From Chrysomallon squamiferum (taxonomy: Eukaryota; Mollusca; Gastropoda; Neomphalida; Peltospiridae): 64,000 nt of DNA. Made by a program: the position numbers and the translations under genes. Shown in pieces: positions 37,685 to 50,343 of the stretch; within the stretch, counting starts at the first letter, position 1; every line of letters begins with the position of its first letter. The stretch spans positions 26,988,946 through 27,052,945 of the forward strand of contig CM022665.1 in the NCBI GenBank assembly GCA_012295275.1. Reading direction: 5' to 3'. The notes under the pieces are model-generated. The model did not search any database. It was not told where the DNA came from and saw nothing but the letters and a program-made list of their open reading frames with translations.

Positions 37685-40600
37685 TTAGCTTTTAAACTTT
37701 AAATAACTGAAAAATATTTTTACCTTTTCTAACATAAAGTTATATTAAAGAGTTTTAGATAATAATTCAAAAACAGATTTTATTCTATTAATTTGGTGTT
37801 TGAAATTTCCTGAGACCCACTGATGTACACATTAATTTTGGCCAAGGTTTCATGCCAAAGAAATATGTTGATGTTAGATGGTAGAGATACAGATTTAAAT
37901 TTTATTTTCTTATGATAATTCCATCAGTGACAGTTATACAATAACCAGCAACATAACACTTAGTAACTGTTGTGTATGTATATGATTATATAGGTGTGTT
38001 TGTAAATGATATATGTATGTTTTAAACAGATTTGTTTTATATTGTTGATAGCATCAATCATTCTAAATTGCATCACCTACAAACTGATGTTTTTAGCAGC
38101 ATGCATACCTGTCCGATATTTATATTTTGTAATGATTGACACATTAATCATCAACCTGACATTTTTAGCAGTTAGTGTGAGTGTGTATGTTGAAATTTAT
38201 TTGTTAAAATAGTTTTAGGGAGACTGACATATTAATCATTCTGTTTCATCACCTACAACATTACACTTTTAGCAGGTGTAGCTGTTCAGCATATTTACTC
38301 TGACCTTTGCTTATTTCTGTAAATTTATTACATGGATATTGATTGTCATCGTTGTTAAGGAAGAACGTTGTGGTTTGTTTTGTGACTGTCGTCACTTATT
38401 TGTAATAAAAGTCTGTTTTATTAAGCACAGTGTCATAAACACATATTGATCAGATCATAGCTACACTGTCAATAAATCAGTTCTGTAGAATTTTGCAGTT
38501 GTCTTTTGTGACAAAGTAAACAAAATAAGTTTAATTTAATATTTGCATTTGAGTTCTGGGTGTATATTCAATTTTAATAATCCTTGTTAACAGAGTTTTT
38601 TAATGTCCTTTTCAGTGTATATGGGTAGGGACATGCTTTGGGTATATACTTCAGTCATGCCTAAAACTTGTTTATTCAGTGTTAATAATTCTTGATAACC
38701 TTCATATTATTTTTTTCCTTTCTTTCTTTTATCTTCTTCTTATCTTTTTTTTTTTTTTTTTTTTTTAATGTGCTATTTAATGTATTTATATAGGGATGTG
38801 TTAGGGTGCATTTATAACTCATGCCTAAAACTTATTGAGTTAATTTTGTTTGGGGGGCAATTTCTTTTACATTTTTAAATTACATTTAACCATATTGATT
38901 GTGGCTTCAGTTTGTTGTTCCCCACAAAATAAATCATTTCTTCAGGAATAAATGACAGAACCATTCTATCATTTAAACACATAACAGAAAAATTCAAAAA
39001 AAAAGTAAAAATGTAAAACTGATAAGAGAATTCATTATAAATTAAAGGCATTGTGAAATAAAAAATTCATACCCATTGGCATAGAGAAGATTGTTTTGAA
39101 ACTACCCACTGTCATTGTCAAATTACATTACACTTAACAAAACAGTGTTCTGTATTGTTAAAATATGGTATAATACTAACAGTGTTTAAAAAAATGTAAA
39201 TAAAAAATTAAATAACAATGAAATTTGCCTGTCAGAATTTTATTTGAACATATTAAGCTTTCTTTTTATAAGTAATTTGAGGATCTGTTGTTAGAAAATA
39301 GGGTAGTATGATGAAACCAGCATATCAGCATGAGCACACAAACTGTCATGGAAGCATTGTCTTTTTTATTTATTTATTTTTATCCCATTGTGTCCAGCTC
39401 CTTGTTAATAATGCATTATTGTTCAGATCAGTCTTTGTTTCATATGACATCAAAACTAAAGAAATAAGTCTTGTAAGTTAAAATTTAATGGAGACAAATT
39501 AAACAAACTTTAATGGTATCATGTTAAGTACACCTATTGTATTACAAACTAATAGTCTCAGTATTTCGAAGTATTTTTTTTTTTTATGTTTGTCTATTTC
39601 TGTTTAGATAATACATTTCTTGTTAGTCACATTTTTATAATATATTTATGTTTTGAAAAATTTATACATTTAAAAATTTAAATGTTATTTTTGTTGTTGT
39701 TGTTGTTATCTTATTGCTATTATTGATGGTTTTTTTTGTTTCAGTTTGTCTTCAGGACAGCGTTTTAGCTTTCCACAAACATGGAATGCAAGGTAGAAGT
39801 TTCAAAGCTAATGAGGTTTGTATTGAATTTTGGTCTCTGAAAATTGTTAAAGCACATGTCACATAGATCAGTTTTCACTATTACAGTCAAGAAAAAGTTG
39901 TAAGAGTTGTAAAATGTGGGAAAATCTAATTTCACTTATTTTGTTGATTATTTTTGCATCAAAATTATAATAGTAATAATTTATAATGAAATGAAAATAA
40001 TGAATTAGCTTTTGGGGGCATTTATAAAACAATTTAGTATAATCATTTGGTACCAGTCTACATTTTCCTCTCGGGTCTTACTGGTTATATAGTTTTTATA
40101 GTTTCTTAATATTTTATCTCAAATTTTCCTTCCTGAATGTGTTACAGCAGTGGGAAGCATCTGCACTGACAATATATACTCATGTATGCTTGAGACACAG
40201 TAGGTCAAAGGATCAATCTTCTTCATTTCCTATTCCAGCCAGTTCTGTGTGCTGACTATATCAAATTCATATCTGGTGCAGGAGGGAAATGTAATTGCTA
40301 TCTATATAAATAGCCTTTAGGGTGGCAAAGATGGGTCCACTGTAATACCAGCAATGCACAACAACAATAAACCTGATTTAATAATGTGTTACAGTATCAG
40401 TAAATAAATGTACATTACTTCATTAGATATTAGGAAGATCCCTATTGACAATAAAATCAGAGGTTTATGAATTAGTAATGTCGTCTTCAAGCATGTCAGT
40501 AAGTAATGGTGTTTTGTTAAATATTATTGTCAAACACTGAAAATAAGATAGAACTTTGATGTAATTTTATTTATAGCTTTTCACTCAATTAATTAGTGTT

Positions 40601-42417
40601 TCAAATTAACTTCAGGTTACACAGGAAATCTGTGACAGAACCAGGATATTTCGATTGTTAGGATCTGACAGGTAAGATAATTTAAGTATTTTTTTACTGT
40701 TTTCTAATGATACTTTTTATCAGCCTTTTCATGATCTACAGTTTTCAAAATGTAATGTTCTTTCATAATTAGGACAATGAAGTCTTTATTAATTTGGAGT
40801 TTCAAAAAGCAAAAACTGAATAGAAAATTCAGAACATAAATTACCACTTGAACTTGAGAAATTTATGGTCTGCTGACAGAGTCTTTACAGGTGAATGATC
40901 AAAGGTTTGTGACTACATTGTTTTGTACTTAACCTGTTCCATGAAGTGTAGTCCAGATATGTACCATGGAACTGTGTCAAGTATGTTCTTGTCTTAAAAT
41001 TATCATGATTCATTCACTGAGATTTCTTGGTTCATTGGTAACAGGGAGTTAATGTCACTGGCATATATCAGTGCTTATGGTTGCACAGTTAACTGGTACT
41101 TGAGAATAAAGGTTAAGTGGACATTTTGTTGTGTCAGATTTATGTTTAAGCAATTGTTTGTCACTTAAGCAGAGGTCCTACCACTTGATATTATTCTCCT
41201 TGGACTGTCGTTGGTATGGACAAAATAAGCTGACTTGACAATTGAATAACTTTTTTTTATGTATTAAAGACATGGTTGTTAATGATGGCATTGTTAAATG
41301 GGGGGAAAACACTTTGAAAATGTTTCCCTCTTCAGTTGGTGTATCAGAAAATGAATGTGTGTTTGTCCATTTATTTGTTATCATGCATATCTACCTGAGC
41401 ACTTTTTGTACTTGTGTGTATCTGCTTGCATTAAAGTGAATATGGTTTGTGGATATATGCCTATGTGTGATATTTTTGTTTTGACTTTGTTATTTTGATT
41501 CTTTCTTCTTTTTTGTTTTTTTGTTGTTATTTTGATTCTTTTTTTTACTTTGTTTTTCTTTTTTCTTTTGTTTATTGTGTGTGTGTGCATGCATGCGTGT
41601 GTTTGTGTGTGTGTGTGAGATAAAATAATAAGTTTATTTAAATATGCTCCAAAAAGATCTATTACTTTTTCCAGAACTATTACTGATACTTTTATGTTGC
41701 TGAATTTTTTAAATGCCTGCTAGAACCACCATTATTATTTTACAAATCATGAAGTTTACAAAGCTCTGTAATTTAAACTCATACAATTTAAATAAATCTG
41801 ACATTAAGAAATATATGTGTTCAATTACTGTTGCAACTTTTGGTCTTGTTTTAATATAATAGTTTTTTTATGTGGCATTTAAAAATAAATGAGTTTTATC
41901 TTAATAACATTATTAAAAAAATAAGTGTATAAATGCAAAAGTTTTAGAATTTATGTGTATGTATGTCTGTGTGTGTAATAAGATGCAATATTAGGAACAG
42001 AAGTATTTCAGATTTCAGAATCTTTCAGATTTTGGAATGTAAGGATGTAGCCTTAGAAAAGGATCTACATCTAAATACTGATTCCATTTATATTTCATAT
42101 ACAGCATATACAAATAGTTAGCAGGATTTTCTATATAATGTTTTAAAAAAAAATTTCATAAAATAAAGTTTGTGTGCAAAACAATCCAAAAATTGTTAAG
42201 ATATCACTATTTCTTCTGCTAAGAAAAAGTTTAGGATTTCAGTGCTTTTCAGATTTTATAATTTCTGATAAGAGATCCTAAACCTGTATGTATATGTAAA
42301 ATTGATTTTTTTAATTTTTTTTTTACCAGAGTGATAGTCTTGGAAAGTCGACCAACTGACTCACCAACAACAAACTCTAACTTGTATGTGTTAGCTGGAC
42401 ATGAGAACACATACTGA
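11920..42417 (+). CDS. MAP4K3: MAP kinase kinase kinase kinase 3/5 (GLK/KHS, happyhour-type), complete, 34 exons
   Basis: ATG at 11920-11922 and TGA at 42415-42417. The 34 exons sum to 2667 nt, 888 residues, against about 850-890 in vertebrate MAP4K3 and MAP4K5. Every junction keeps phase. Layout: GCK-family Ser/Thr kinase (residues about 16-271), Ser/Pro-rich linker (about 272-542), CNH domain (543-888). The protein begins [20 protein letters not shown] and ends [12 protein letters not shown], both family signatures. The family transmits stress, TNF-type and amino-acid signals to JNK, mTORC1 and the Hippo kinase LATS in the cytoplasm. Vertebrate MAP4K3 and MAP4K5 are co-orthologues of such a single gene, so the symbol stands for either. 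Exon coordinates are given in the three sub-entries. Downstream on the same strand lies a CDKL kinase gene. Confidence 0.95.
14341..14990 (-). pseudogene. GC-richer block in MAP4K intron 1, possible decayed retrocopy or repeat
   Basis: Base composition departs from the AT-rich intron around it and looks gene-like. On the minus strand, open stretches of about 60 codons are broken by stops and shift frame (14771-14580, 14986-14789, and another over about 14555-14340 containing [18 protein letters not shown]). I do not recognise the source. It could be a decayed processed pseudogene or a transposon fragment. There is no splice structure that would join it to MAP4K. Confidence 0.35.
20533..30135 (+). 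CDS. MAP4K3: MAP4K exons 12-22: Pro-rich regulatory linker
   Basis: Exons 20533-20614, 21040-21065, 21592-21642, 22503-22555, 25699-25737 (or from 25696), 26456-26500, 27620-27652, 28040-28079, 28469-28747, 29350-29367, 30085-30135; residues about 304-542. Most are short (18-82 nt); the 279-nt exon is the exception. The segment carries Pro-rich motifs ([28 protein letters not shown]) of the kind that bind SH3 adaptors in this family, and the conserved [13 protein letters not shown] stretch. [10 protein letters not shown] ends it just before the CNH domain. Exon 16 has a tandem TAGCAG acceptor and exon 21 is an 18-nt microexon (ETVHVE). Small exons in all phases make this the likely place for alternative splicing. 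Confidence 0.88.
21670..21697. repeat. Poly-T tract
   Basis: 28 T in a MAP4K intron, beginning 28 bases after the donor of exon 14. Confidence 0.9.
24277..24303. repeat. Poly-T tract
   Basis: 27 consecutive T in MAP4K intron 15. Confidence 0.9.
29619..29681. repeat. Poly-T/(TTG)n repeat
   Basis: A T tract followed by a long TTG repeat in the intron after the 18-nt microexon. Confidence 0.9.
30374..42417 (+). CDS. MAP4K3: MAP4K exons 23-34: citron homology (CNH) domain
   Basis: Exons 30374-30458, 30915-30994, 31326-31386, 31585-31690, 32053-32215, 32727-32827, 33318-33388, 33748-33813, 33952-34044, 39745-39815, 40616-40671, 42330-42417; residues 543-888. Recognisable CNH blocks: [97 protein letters not shown] and VIVLESRPT. 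In the family this beta-propeller-like domain mediates regulatory protein contacts. The 5.7-kb intron 34045-39744 is the longest in the gene. Confidence 0.94.
35649..35881. mobile_element. MITE-like element with 19-bp inverted ends (candidate)
   Basis: ATTTATGTCCAACACCTGA at 35649-35667 is matched on the other strand by TCAGGTGTTGAACATAAAT at 35863-35881 with one mismatch in 19. The 233-bp span also holds smaller inverted pieces (CACGA..TCGTG and TGACAC..GTGT..TGTCA, about 35703-35747). It carries no open frame. A clear target-site duplication is not seen, so a small non-autonomous DNA transposon is possible but unproven. Confidence 0.35.
37602..37680. repeat. Poly-T/poly-A palindrome
   Basis: 46 consecutive T (37602-37647), then ATA, then 31 A (37650-37680). 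The two arms would pair as a perfect hairpin. It may be a genuine expanded tract or a sequencing or assembly artefact. Confidence 0.85.
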
Positions 42418-42715
42418 AGAGTACAGAAATTGCTGACTGCTTCTTTGATTTTCATGTTATTTCTTTTTTGCCTATGGCAACACGCATTACAGAACATACA
42501 CTGACTGACAGCATGTTGTTGTTGGTGCTCAACAAAAGATGTACACTGTTTTCCAGTGACTGTTTTTCTTAGAGATGGATGGAGCAAGATACAAGACAAT
42601 GAGGTACTGAAGCAAGTAAGGCTAGTGCTTTTCAATGGATCCTGAAGTCAACCAGATTTTATTTTATTCTTTTTAAAAATAATTTTGTTCCTATTTGATT
42701 CAAATATTGTTGAAA

Positions 42716-42721
42716 AATAAA
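42716..42721 (+). terminator. MAP4K3: Poly(A) signal AATAAA, MAP4K
   Basis: AATAAA about 300 bases past the MAP4K stop, following ordinary non-repetitive 3' UTR-like sequence. Longer 3' ends are possible, since CpG-poor DNA continues for 7 kb. Confidence 0.45.
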
Positions 42722-43112
42722 TCTATTTAACTCAGCATGTTACCTCAGTTCATTTTTATTGCACCAGTATTTTATTTTTTTATTACAGAAATAGCTAAAT
42801 AAAATGGAGGTTTTTTTTAAATATTATAAATTTTATATACTGCCATTTACATTCTTTTGCATTTGTTTTCATTCTTTTTGGGGGGTTCAAATGGAAACTT
42901 TGTTTAATCTGTTTTTACAAAAAATATCCTGATTTTTTTTCCTTTTAGATTTCCTTTTTTTTTTTTTTTTTTTTTATTTATTTTAATTTTAATTTTTTTC
43001 TTTTTTTACTTTCGTAGCCTGTTGTTCATAAATAACAGTTTGAAACTTACATTTAAAGCAATTTAATATCGTCAAGGAAATCCACAACAATCAAAAATTA
43101 AAAATATTATTA

Positions 43113-43160
43113 TTTTTTTTTTTTTTTTTTTTTTTTTTATATATATATATATATATATAT
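43113..43160. repeat. Poly-T followed by (AT)n
   Basis: About 26 T then about 11 AT units downstream of MAP4K. Confidence 0.9.
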
Positions 43161-43954
43161 CAAATAGATAGATTTATTTTTTATTATTTTTTTTTTTTTA
43201 AAGGATTTCATTGGAATTTTAGCTTCTTCTTTTTTTATCATTGATGGCAGTTTATGACTCTTGTATGTTCAAAAGCTCAATTGTGTTACTGTTTTGTCAT
43301 TGTTGAATTATTTAATCACTTTCAGACTTCATTTTAGCTCTGGTTTATTGTGTAATTCACAGAGATAATTATGACAACAGCATTCAGTTGCACATATTTC
43401 TTACATTGCTGTGTAAAGTAAGTTTTTACCTCAGAAAATGACGGTGTCACAGGCTGGTACTTTATATAAAAATCTATTTCTTTATTGCTGATTTCTGTTG
43501 CTGTAGAGTATTAAAAACTATCCTGAATAAGCATTTACTTTCTGAACCTTAGACATTGATCAGAATCAACATTTTTTGTTTTGGTTTTTCTATAATCAGA
43601 AATATATTGTTAATGCTTCTCACAGTTAAATGACAAAGAGTTTATTTATCAATATTAAAAAGAATACACATCTCATGTAAACATAATATAAGAATTCATA
43701 CTAACCTTTGTAATGATGTCAGCTGTGAGTGAGAAAAAGATGTCTGCATTGTCTCACATCTCACTGTTAAATAATAAATAATATTAAAACCATTTCCTTA
43801 GTTAACACTATCAGATTTACAATTCATTAGTATTACAAGTTATAATGGGTTTTTTCCTTTCTTGTAAAATCTGTTCCACTTGTTACTAGCAAATGGATAA
43901 CAGTAATGTTATCTTTACTAATGTAACAGGTCCAACTTTTTATTGTACATGGTA

Positions 43955-44154
43955 ACTGTTTAATAGTTTAACATCTGATGAAAATATAGATGTATCAAGA
44001 TTTTCTCACAAAACAGAAAAACAAGTAGACTTCAGTCATTAAACTTTAGTCTTTACTGTTAATAATTTAAGATCTGATGTAAATATAAATTTATCAAGAT
44101 TTTCTCACATAGCAGAAAATCAAGTAGACTTGAATCATTAAACTGTAGCCCTTA
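43955..44154. repeat. Tandem duplication, two copies of about 100 bp
   Basis: Copies at 43955-44054 and 44055-44154. They share landmarks such as ATCTGATG (43973, 44072), ATCAAGATTTTCTCACA and CATTAAACT (44037, 44136), each offset by 99. Roughly 15% of positions differ, so it is an old local duplication. No coding content. Confidence 0.8.
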
Positions 44155-44318
44155 CTGATAAAATGAGCTGGAATGAAATAAAGTGCAGTGGTAGCTGAGT
44201 AAGACAAATGCCGCAGAGTCTTTCATTGTGCAAACTATCACAAGTCAATGGGGCTGACAGCACTTTATGCTTATTATGCAAATATGTAGTTTTTATGTTT
44301 GTTTTTTTGGTGGTTTTT

Positions 44319-44352
<34 letters not shown>

Positions 44353-45805
44353 ATATCTTTTACATAGGACCCAGTTTGATTTTTGTTCATTTTGCCCTTA
44401 ATGTATTAATCTATTTTATTTTAATTAACTAATGTAATGAATATTTGTATGCAGATACAAGGTGCCAATACATTATTATGTTTTTTAAATATAGTAGAGC
44501 TTGTGTAGAGTATGATATTTACTTGTGTATTATATCATTACAGTTAATATTTGAAATGCAGGTTATATAAAGTATTTCATTATCTTAGTTTTGTTCTGAG
44601 ATAATAGCTATCCTTCTTTTCTTTCTCCTTTCCTTTTCTTTTCATTTTATTGTTCTTATTTTCTTATTGACAGTTAACATTAATTTTTATTTATTCTACA
44701 AGAGATATTGTGTAATACTATTATTCCTTTCTTTTTTCTTAACTTTTTTTTTTATTCTGTTATTATTGCTAATGCTAACCAAAAGAAAATGTTTTAAATG
44801 GATTATTTAAAAAATAATAAATTCAGTTTTTTGTTTATAATGTATAATCATTAGTGTATATTTTGCTATTAATCTTTTTTTCCTGGCATATATTTGTCAT
44901 ATGCATACATAGAGACACTGTATATTTATCTGGGTTATTTAGGAAATATTATTAGAGAAATAGATAAAAACAAAATGTATAAAATTTTGTTATTGGATGT
45001 AAATACTGTACAGATTCTTATATATGTACATATTAGAGGAAGCAGAAACATTAAAATTATTTTTTATTTCATACATTATGATCTGGAAACATAACTGATA
45101 TTACTTACCAGTATTTTATTTTTTTTTTTTTTTTTTTTTCATTACTTTATTGTTATTATTATTTTTTATATATATATATATATAGAGTTTGAGTTTAGTG
45201 GGGTTTTTTGTTTGTTTTTGGGGGTTTTTAAAATAAATATTAACTGAAACATTTTTGGTGGGGGTTGTAATTAAAATGAAGTTCATACAAAATTCGGTTA
45301 TGTTTGTCTTAAAAATATTTTTTTTTGGTTTCTTTGTTTCTTCGTTTGTTCTTTATTTTTGTTTTAGTTTCAGTGATTACAAATTAACATGTCATAGAAA
45401 AGTTATGTAGAGACAAGAAATAGTATACTGACTAATAAAGTATATGAAGTAAATACCGGTATGGCATGTGAAACATATAAAATATAAATATTGTGCTGGT
45501 TTACTACCTTGAAGCTAGCTCATTAGGAGATACTCAAGTTAGGAAAATAATTTGATATAAACATAACATAATATATTTAATATAATTACTGATAATTTTT
45601 AAAATTGGAAAGTTCGGACATAATATTATTTCATCATTTAAGTTTTCATCATCTCTACAATCACATGCAGCACCCATGGTAACATTAGCTAAACATAAAT
45701 AAAACAAACAAAAAATAAATAAATTCTAAAACAAAGAAACGGTTTTGAGCATTTTGCATAATTGTTTTTCTGCAAGGTGAGAAATCTTTATGGAATCAGT
45801 TGAAC

Positions 45806-45841
<36 letters not shown>

Positions 45842-48508
45842 CTTTAAAATGGATAAATATGAATAACAAGAAAATATTGAAAAATATATTTAGATCTCCT
45901 ACTAATGGATATTTAATAACCATGACTTTTCTGATTGCTGGATATCTGCTTTAAATTTCACTACTATTAATTTTTGATATTTCGAAGGCCTTCTATTTTA
46001 GTATCTATTAATAAGTATTATTTTCATTTTCTGAATTTAAAAATACATGATTTAGAATTAATAATGTAAAGTATGGAATAAAAAAAATAATAAGTATTTC
46101 ACTACCAGTACATTACACTTTGTGATAATATTCAAAGATAACTGCAGCAGCCTAGGATTCTAGTCATGTCACATTTATTACAGGTAGAAATATTATGATT
46201 AGCAATATGTTCATGTAATTTTGCTGTGTCAGCGTTAATATATGATGTTTTTAAATAAATAACATTTAACAATATGAAGGTTTTATTGTTAATTGTTTGG
46301 AATTGTTTTCTTTAATTTTGAAATGAAGGTTTGTTGTGGGTTTTTTAACTACAAAATAATTTGCCAAAATAGGTTTTAAAATTTTATTAACAGAAAGAAA
46401 ATGTGATAATTCTTTTAAGGAAATAGATAAATATTGTTGTTTCTAACTCGCCCACCATGATTAGAAACCACTGTTCCTAATTAATTTCTGGTTTAAAATA
46501 AATAAATAAATAAAAATGTATTCTCTTGCTGAAGATGAATTAAATAATCTTTTTCCAAATTCAACTATGCTTTAAGTATAGTAAATGCAATACATGTGAA
46601 TCACTTTTTATTTTCTGTATGACTTGTGTCTATGTTTGCTTTGAAATATTATTTTTCTGACCAGTTTTATATATGCAATGAATGTGCCAGTTTAGTGTAA
46701 AATGTTATATGCCATATCCTGATAAACATTTGGTTTTGAGTTTGAGATTCTTGTTTAAATTTTCTCTTCTTCTTCTTCTTCTTCTTTTTTTTTTTTTTTT
46801 TTTTTTTAATGTTTTTAAATGTTATCCCATTATGCCAAATTGATTATCACATCTTTTGATGTTTTTATAGTTTCTTTTAATTTAAACATTTTGCTAACTT
46901 AAAATTAGAATAACTTAGAAATATTAAACCAGTTAACCTTGGTTTACAATTAACAAATTAAATCAAGATAAATTATATTTTATTTAACAATATTTACTTT
47001 GTAGGAAAAGCTGGAATATACCTAACCATATATTGGATTGTTTAATATAAATTTTGATTTGTTTCATTTTATCTTCAGTAATATGTATGCATATAAATAC
47101 ATTTTCCATCTCAAAATGTAGTACCATAACAGTGTTTAATTTATTATGTTGTCGGAAACATTTTAAAATATTTGGATTTTCACTGAATAATATGGCTCTA
47201 AAAGGTTGTACTAATTATAAAAATGTTTTTACATGTGTATTTGTATAATATAATCTGTGTTTGTAATACAGTTTTTATAGTGCCTGATTAAATAACACGA
47301 CAATCTATCAAAAGCAGTTTTTATAATAGAGAGGTAATAGATGTATAATCCATCATTCGACAAGACTGTAGATATGTGTATGTGTTAGAAAAGCAGGAGT
47401 ATTTTGTGTGTTTTTCTTTACCAATTTGGATTTTTTAATCTCTAGAAAGTTATCGCTGATATTCTTGTAGGTTTAAAGTCTCCAAACATTAATTTATAGT
47501 AACAGCAGGAAACTCTAGTTGTTGGGTTATTTTTCAGTTAGTTTGACATAATTATTATTAAAAAGACTGAATTACTTTGTCTGTAATCTGTTGTTAATAG
47601 TTTGCATTGTCAAAATGAAACCGTCTCTGTACATAACAGAATTTTTCTTCAGTCAAATGTTAAATTTTCCTGTGCATTTTATCAGTGATTACCAGTTCAC
47701 ATTTATTGTTAGAAAACTGAGGAATTTTGAGAACTGATTCGTCTCGTTAGTCTGTTTGTCTCACTAATGCTGTAGCTTTCATTTTTCTTACTGTTGTTAA
47801 CAGTCCAAGTAAATACATACCAGTACTGATAGAATTTCACTTTTAACATTCTGTGAATGTTATAAAATGAAGAGTAGAAAAGGAATAACACCATTAACTA
47901 TACTGGCAGTGTAATATTATCTGTATTTCACCTTTATAATGACAGAATGACATTTATAAATTTCACACACTGACAAGCCACTACAGATGTTAATTTCCTG
48001 TATTTAGTTGGACTGCTGTTTGAATTTGTCTTCTTCTTCTTTTTTTTTAATTTTTTTTTTTTTTTTTTTTTTTTTTTGAATTTGCAGTGAACATTCCTTG
48101 GTAAAAGTACTTATGTGCACATGAACCTATATCGGATTTATAGATATAAAATGTGTGCATACAGTTTTTGACATGTAAATTGCTATATGTAATAAGCTAT
48201 AATTTTTAATTCATTTTTTTGTTTAATGTTTTAAGATCTCTTGGTTAACACTATGCTTGATGGTGTACAAGAATTACACACATAATATGTTTTGTCTCAC
48301 AGGTTGTGTCTTGTTGAATTTTCTTGCAGAAATCAAAAATGTTATATTTGCTATAGTTTTGCCATTATATTCTAATTTTAACATATTTCCATAAATGATT
48401 GTAACTGTTCTGTGATTTGTACATTATTTTTCAAAATGCCAATGTGCTCTACATGCTGCATGTATTAGAACATATATTGAATAAAGATAACAAAGTTGAC
48501 ATTGATTT

Positions 48509-48510
<2 letters not shown>

Positions 48511-48553
<43 letters not shown>
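48511..48553. repeat. Poly-T tract
   Basis: 43 consecutive T, the second longest homopolymer in the window. Confidence 0.9.
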
Positions 48554-48554
<1 letters not shown>

Positions 48555-50250
48555 TTGTTATTTATATTTTATATATATATACATTATTTTTTTTTATTCA
48601 TTTATTTTTATTTTTTTATTTAAACTGTTTTTAACTGTGTTCAGTGGTAAAAAGCAAGCTATCATGCTATATCACTTCTCTGATTAAACAATAATATTCA
48701 GCATAAGTATTTTATAACTAAGTTACCTTTCACATGTATCATATAATTTAACATTACATAAAAATAAAAACTTATTGTAAAAACAATAGTTAATATGTTA
48801 CGTTAGTTACATTATTACCCAGTATATCTGTTACTACAATAGATATATATTCATATAGCTTAACATTATATGAAAAGAATCAACAACCAAAAAAAAATAG
48901 TTTCCATTTGAAAATTAAAACACTGCACAATGCATATCAGTGAAATTTTACATTACTAGTAATTATATTGCTTTAAGTAAAGCTCACACCAACCATAAAA
49001 TTAATTATACTGATGTTTGTGTGTGGACATATATAAAAAAATAAAAATAAAGTAATTAGTGTTTTGATTTTCTCAGCAGAGAGCTGTGTGTATTGAGCCA
49101 CAGATAGTATAGATAATTTAATGTATTCATTGAGCCTTCCACTATGAAAGCAGTATTGGTGGTAATTCAGTTAACCCGATGCTTTTAATGGACAAACTTA
49201 ATGTGTTTATATTCCACTCTTTTTTCTCCCTTTTTTAAACAGAACTGTAGGAAATTATTTAAAATAAGCCCATAATTTGGGGGGTTATTTTTGGTTTTTT
49301 AAATAATAATAATAATAATAATAATATCTTCCTCTGAAAGAATTAAAAAAAAAAAAAAAAAAAAATTGTCGAAGTATTGTACAACATGGAGGAACTAGTT
49401 TACGTTTCTCCAGTTGTATAGAGAGCAAACATGAGACAGAGGATTGCAGTATAAAATAAACGGAATTCAGTATCAAACTGGTAAATAAACTGCTTCAATG
49501 TTAAGAGTCAATTTGTTTTAAAAGTTATTACAAAACAGGAAATGAAGTAAAAGTTAAAATATATAACAATTCATTATTATTATTATTATTATTATTATTA
49601 AAATACATTTTCTCATATTTGTAAAACATGTATGTATAGGCAAATTCGAAGACTGATTTTCAATTGTAATTGCAAATTCCAGAGATAAAGCATTTATAAA
49701 ATAATCACTTACCATAAGATTCTTAAATTTATTCATATTCTTCATTGAAATTCACTCCAAATAATTTAAATTATTTTCCCATTAATCCGCTTTTATCATC
49801 ACACATAGTTACCAGACATTCCTATTTACTCGACATAAAAATTGGACGTTTTATAGTAAACTATTTTCTTTATTCTTATGGTAGTTTCTGAAAAGTGTGC
49901 ACTTTAAACGGATATTTTCATTTCGGTTGTCCTCAGAATTTTCCCATACTAGGATTTTAAATGTTGTTAATATATAAAGTCACATGTCAAAATTAATGTG
50001 TTTTAAAATATATTTTATTCTAAATGAAGGACGTTTATAATTTAACGTTCTGGGTATGTGTATGGAATCTACGCTCTGCGCAGTTGGCCACAGAGCCTGT
50101 TTCATCTGGAAATTGCTATCTTTCCTTAGCTTGGCACAGATATACGCTGTCGTTCAAAGGTGCATGTAATGTGTACCAAAATTAGTAGCAACATTTCATC
50201 TTTCCAAAGCAGAACTTGTTTTCTGTGTGTTTCTTTTCTTTATTTTTAAG

Positions 50251-50343
50251 AAAATGTCCGATTTGTTTAAGAATAATGTCATCTTGCGCACTCACAGTTT
50301 CCCCATTGGTACAAGAAGGCTAAATGTATTCTCATCTGAAAGA
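50251..50343 (+). other. Exon-like segment, unassigned
   Basis: A pyrimidine-rich acceptor (TTTCTTTATTTTTAAG) ends at 50250. Then comes an ATG at 50254 with 30 open codons (MSDLFKNNVILRTHSFPIGT and on to SSER) and a possible donor GTATGC at 50344 in phase 0. Composition is less AT-biased than the flanks. It could be an alternative 5' exon of the CDKL gene, since its phase would fit the acceptor at 56618. I recognise no homologue and chance is a serious alternative. Confidence 0.25.

Larger units (their letters stand above)
34045..39744 (+). other. Long MAP4K intron 31 (5.7 kb)
   Basis: Between CNH exons, with donor GTGAGT at 34045 and acceptor TTTCAG at 39739-39744. No coding exon of the gene is missing, since the flanking phases match. 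It contains a 19-bp inverted-repeat structure (35649-35881), a 46-T tract followed by ATA and a 31-A tract (37602-37680), and imperfect short repeats around 38.05-38.85 kb. Confidence 0.8.
42418..49750. other. MAP4K 3' UTR and CpG-poor intergenic DNA
   Basis: No coding exon recognised. The first 300 bases are probably 3' UTR. The rest is AT-rich with long homopolymers (T tracts 43113-43138, 45119-45139, 45812-45841, 46787-46807, 48511-48553; A tract 49345-49365), an (AT)n run at 43138-43160 and a 99-100-bp tandem duplication (43955-44154). CpG stays as rare as in the gene bodies until about 49.75 kb. Confidence 0.6.

Noticed and set aside
40141-40370. GC-richer patch in the intron before exon 33
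   Set aside because: Same reason: a different composition alone does not support a feature.
42249-42635. 128-codon minus-strand frame
   Set aside because: Antisense to the last MAP4K exon and 3' UTR; no homology or splice logic.
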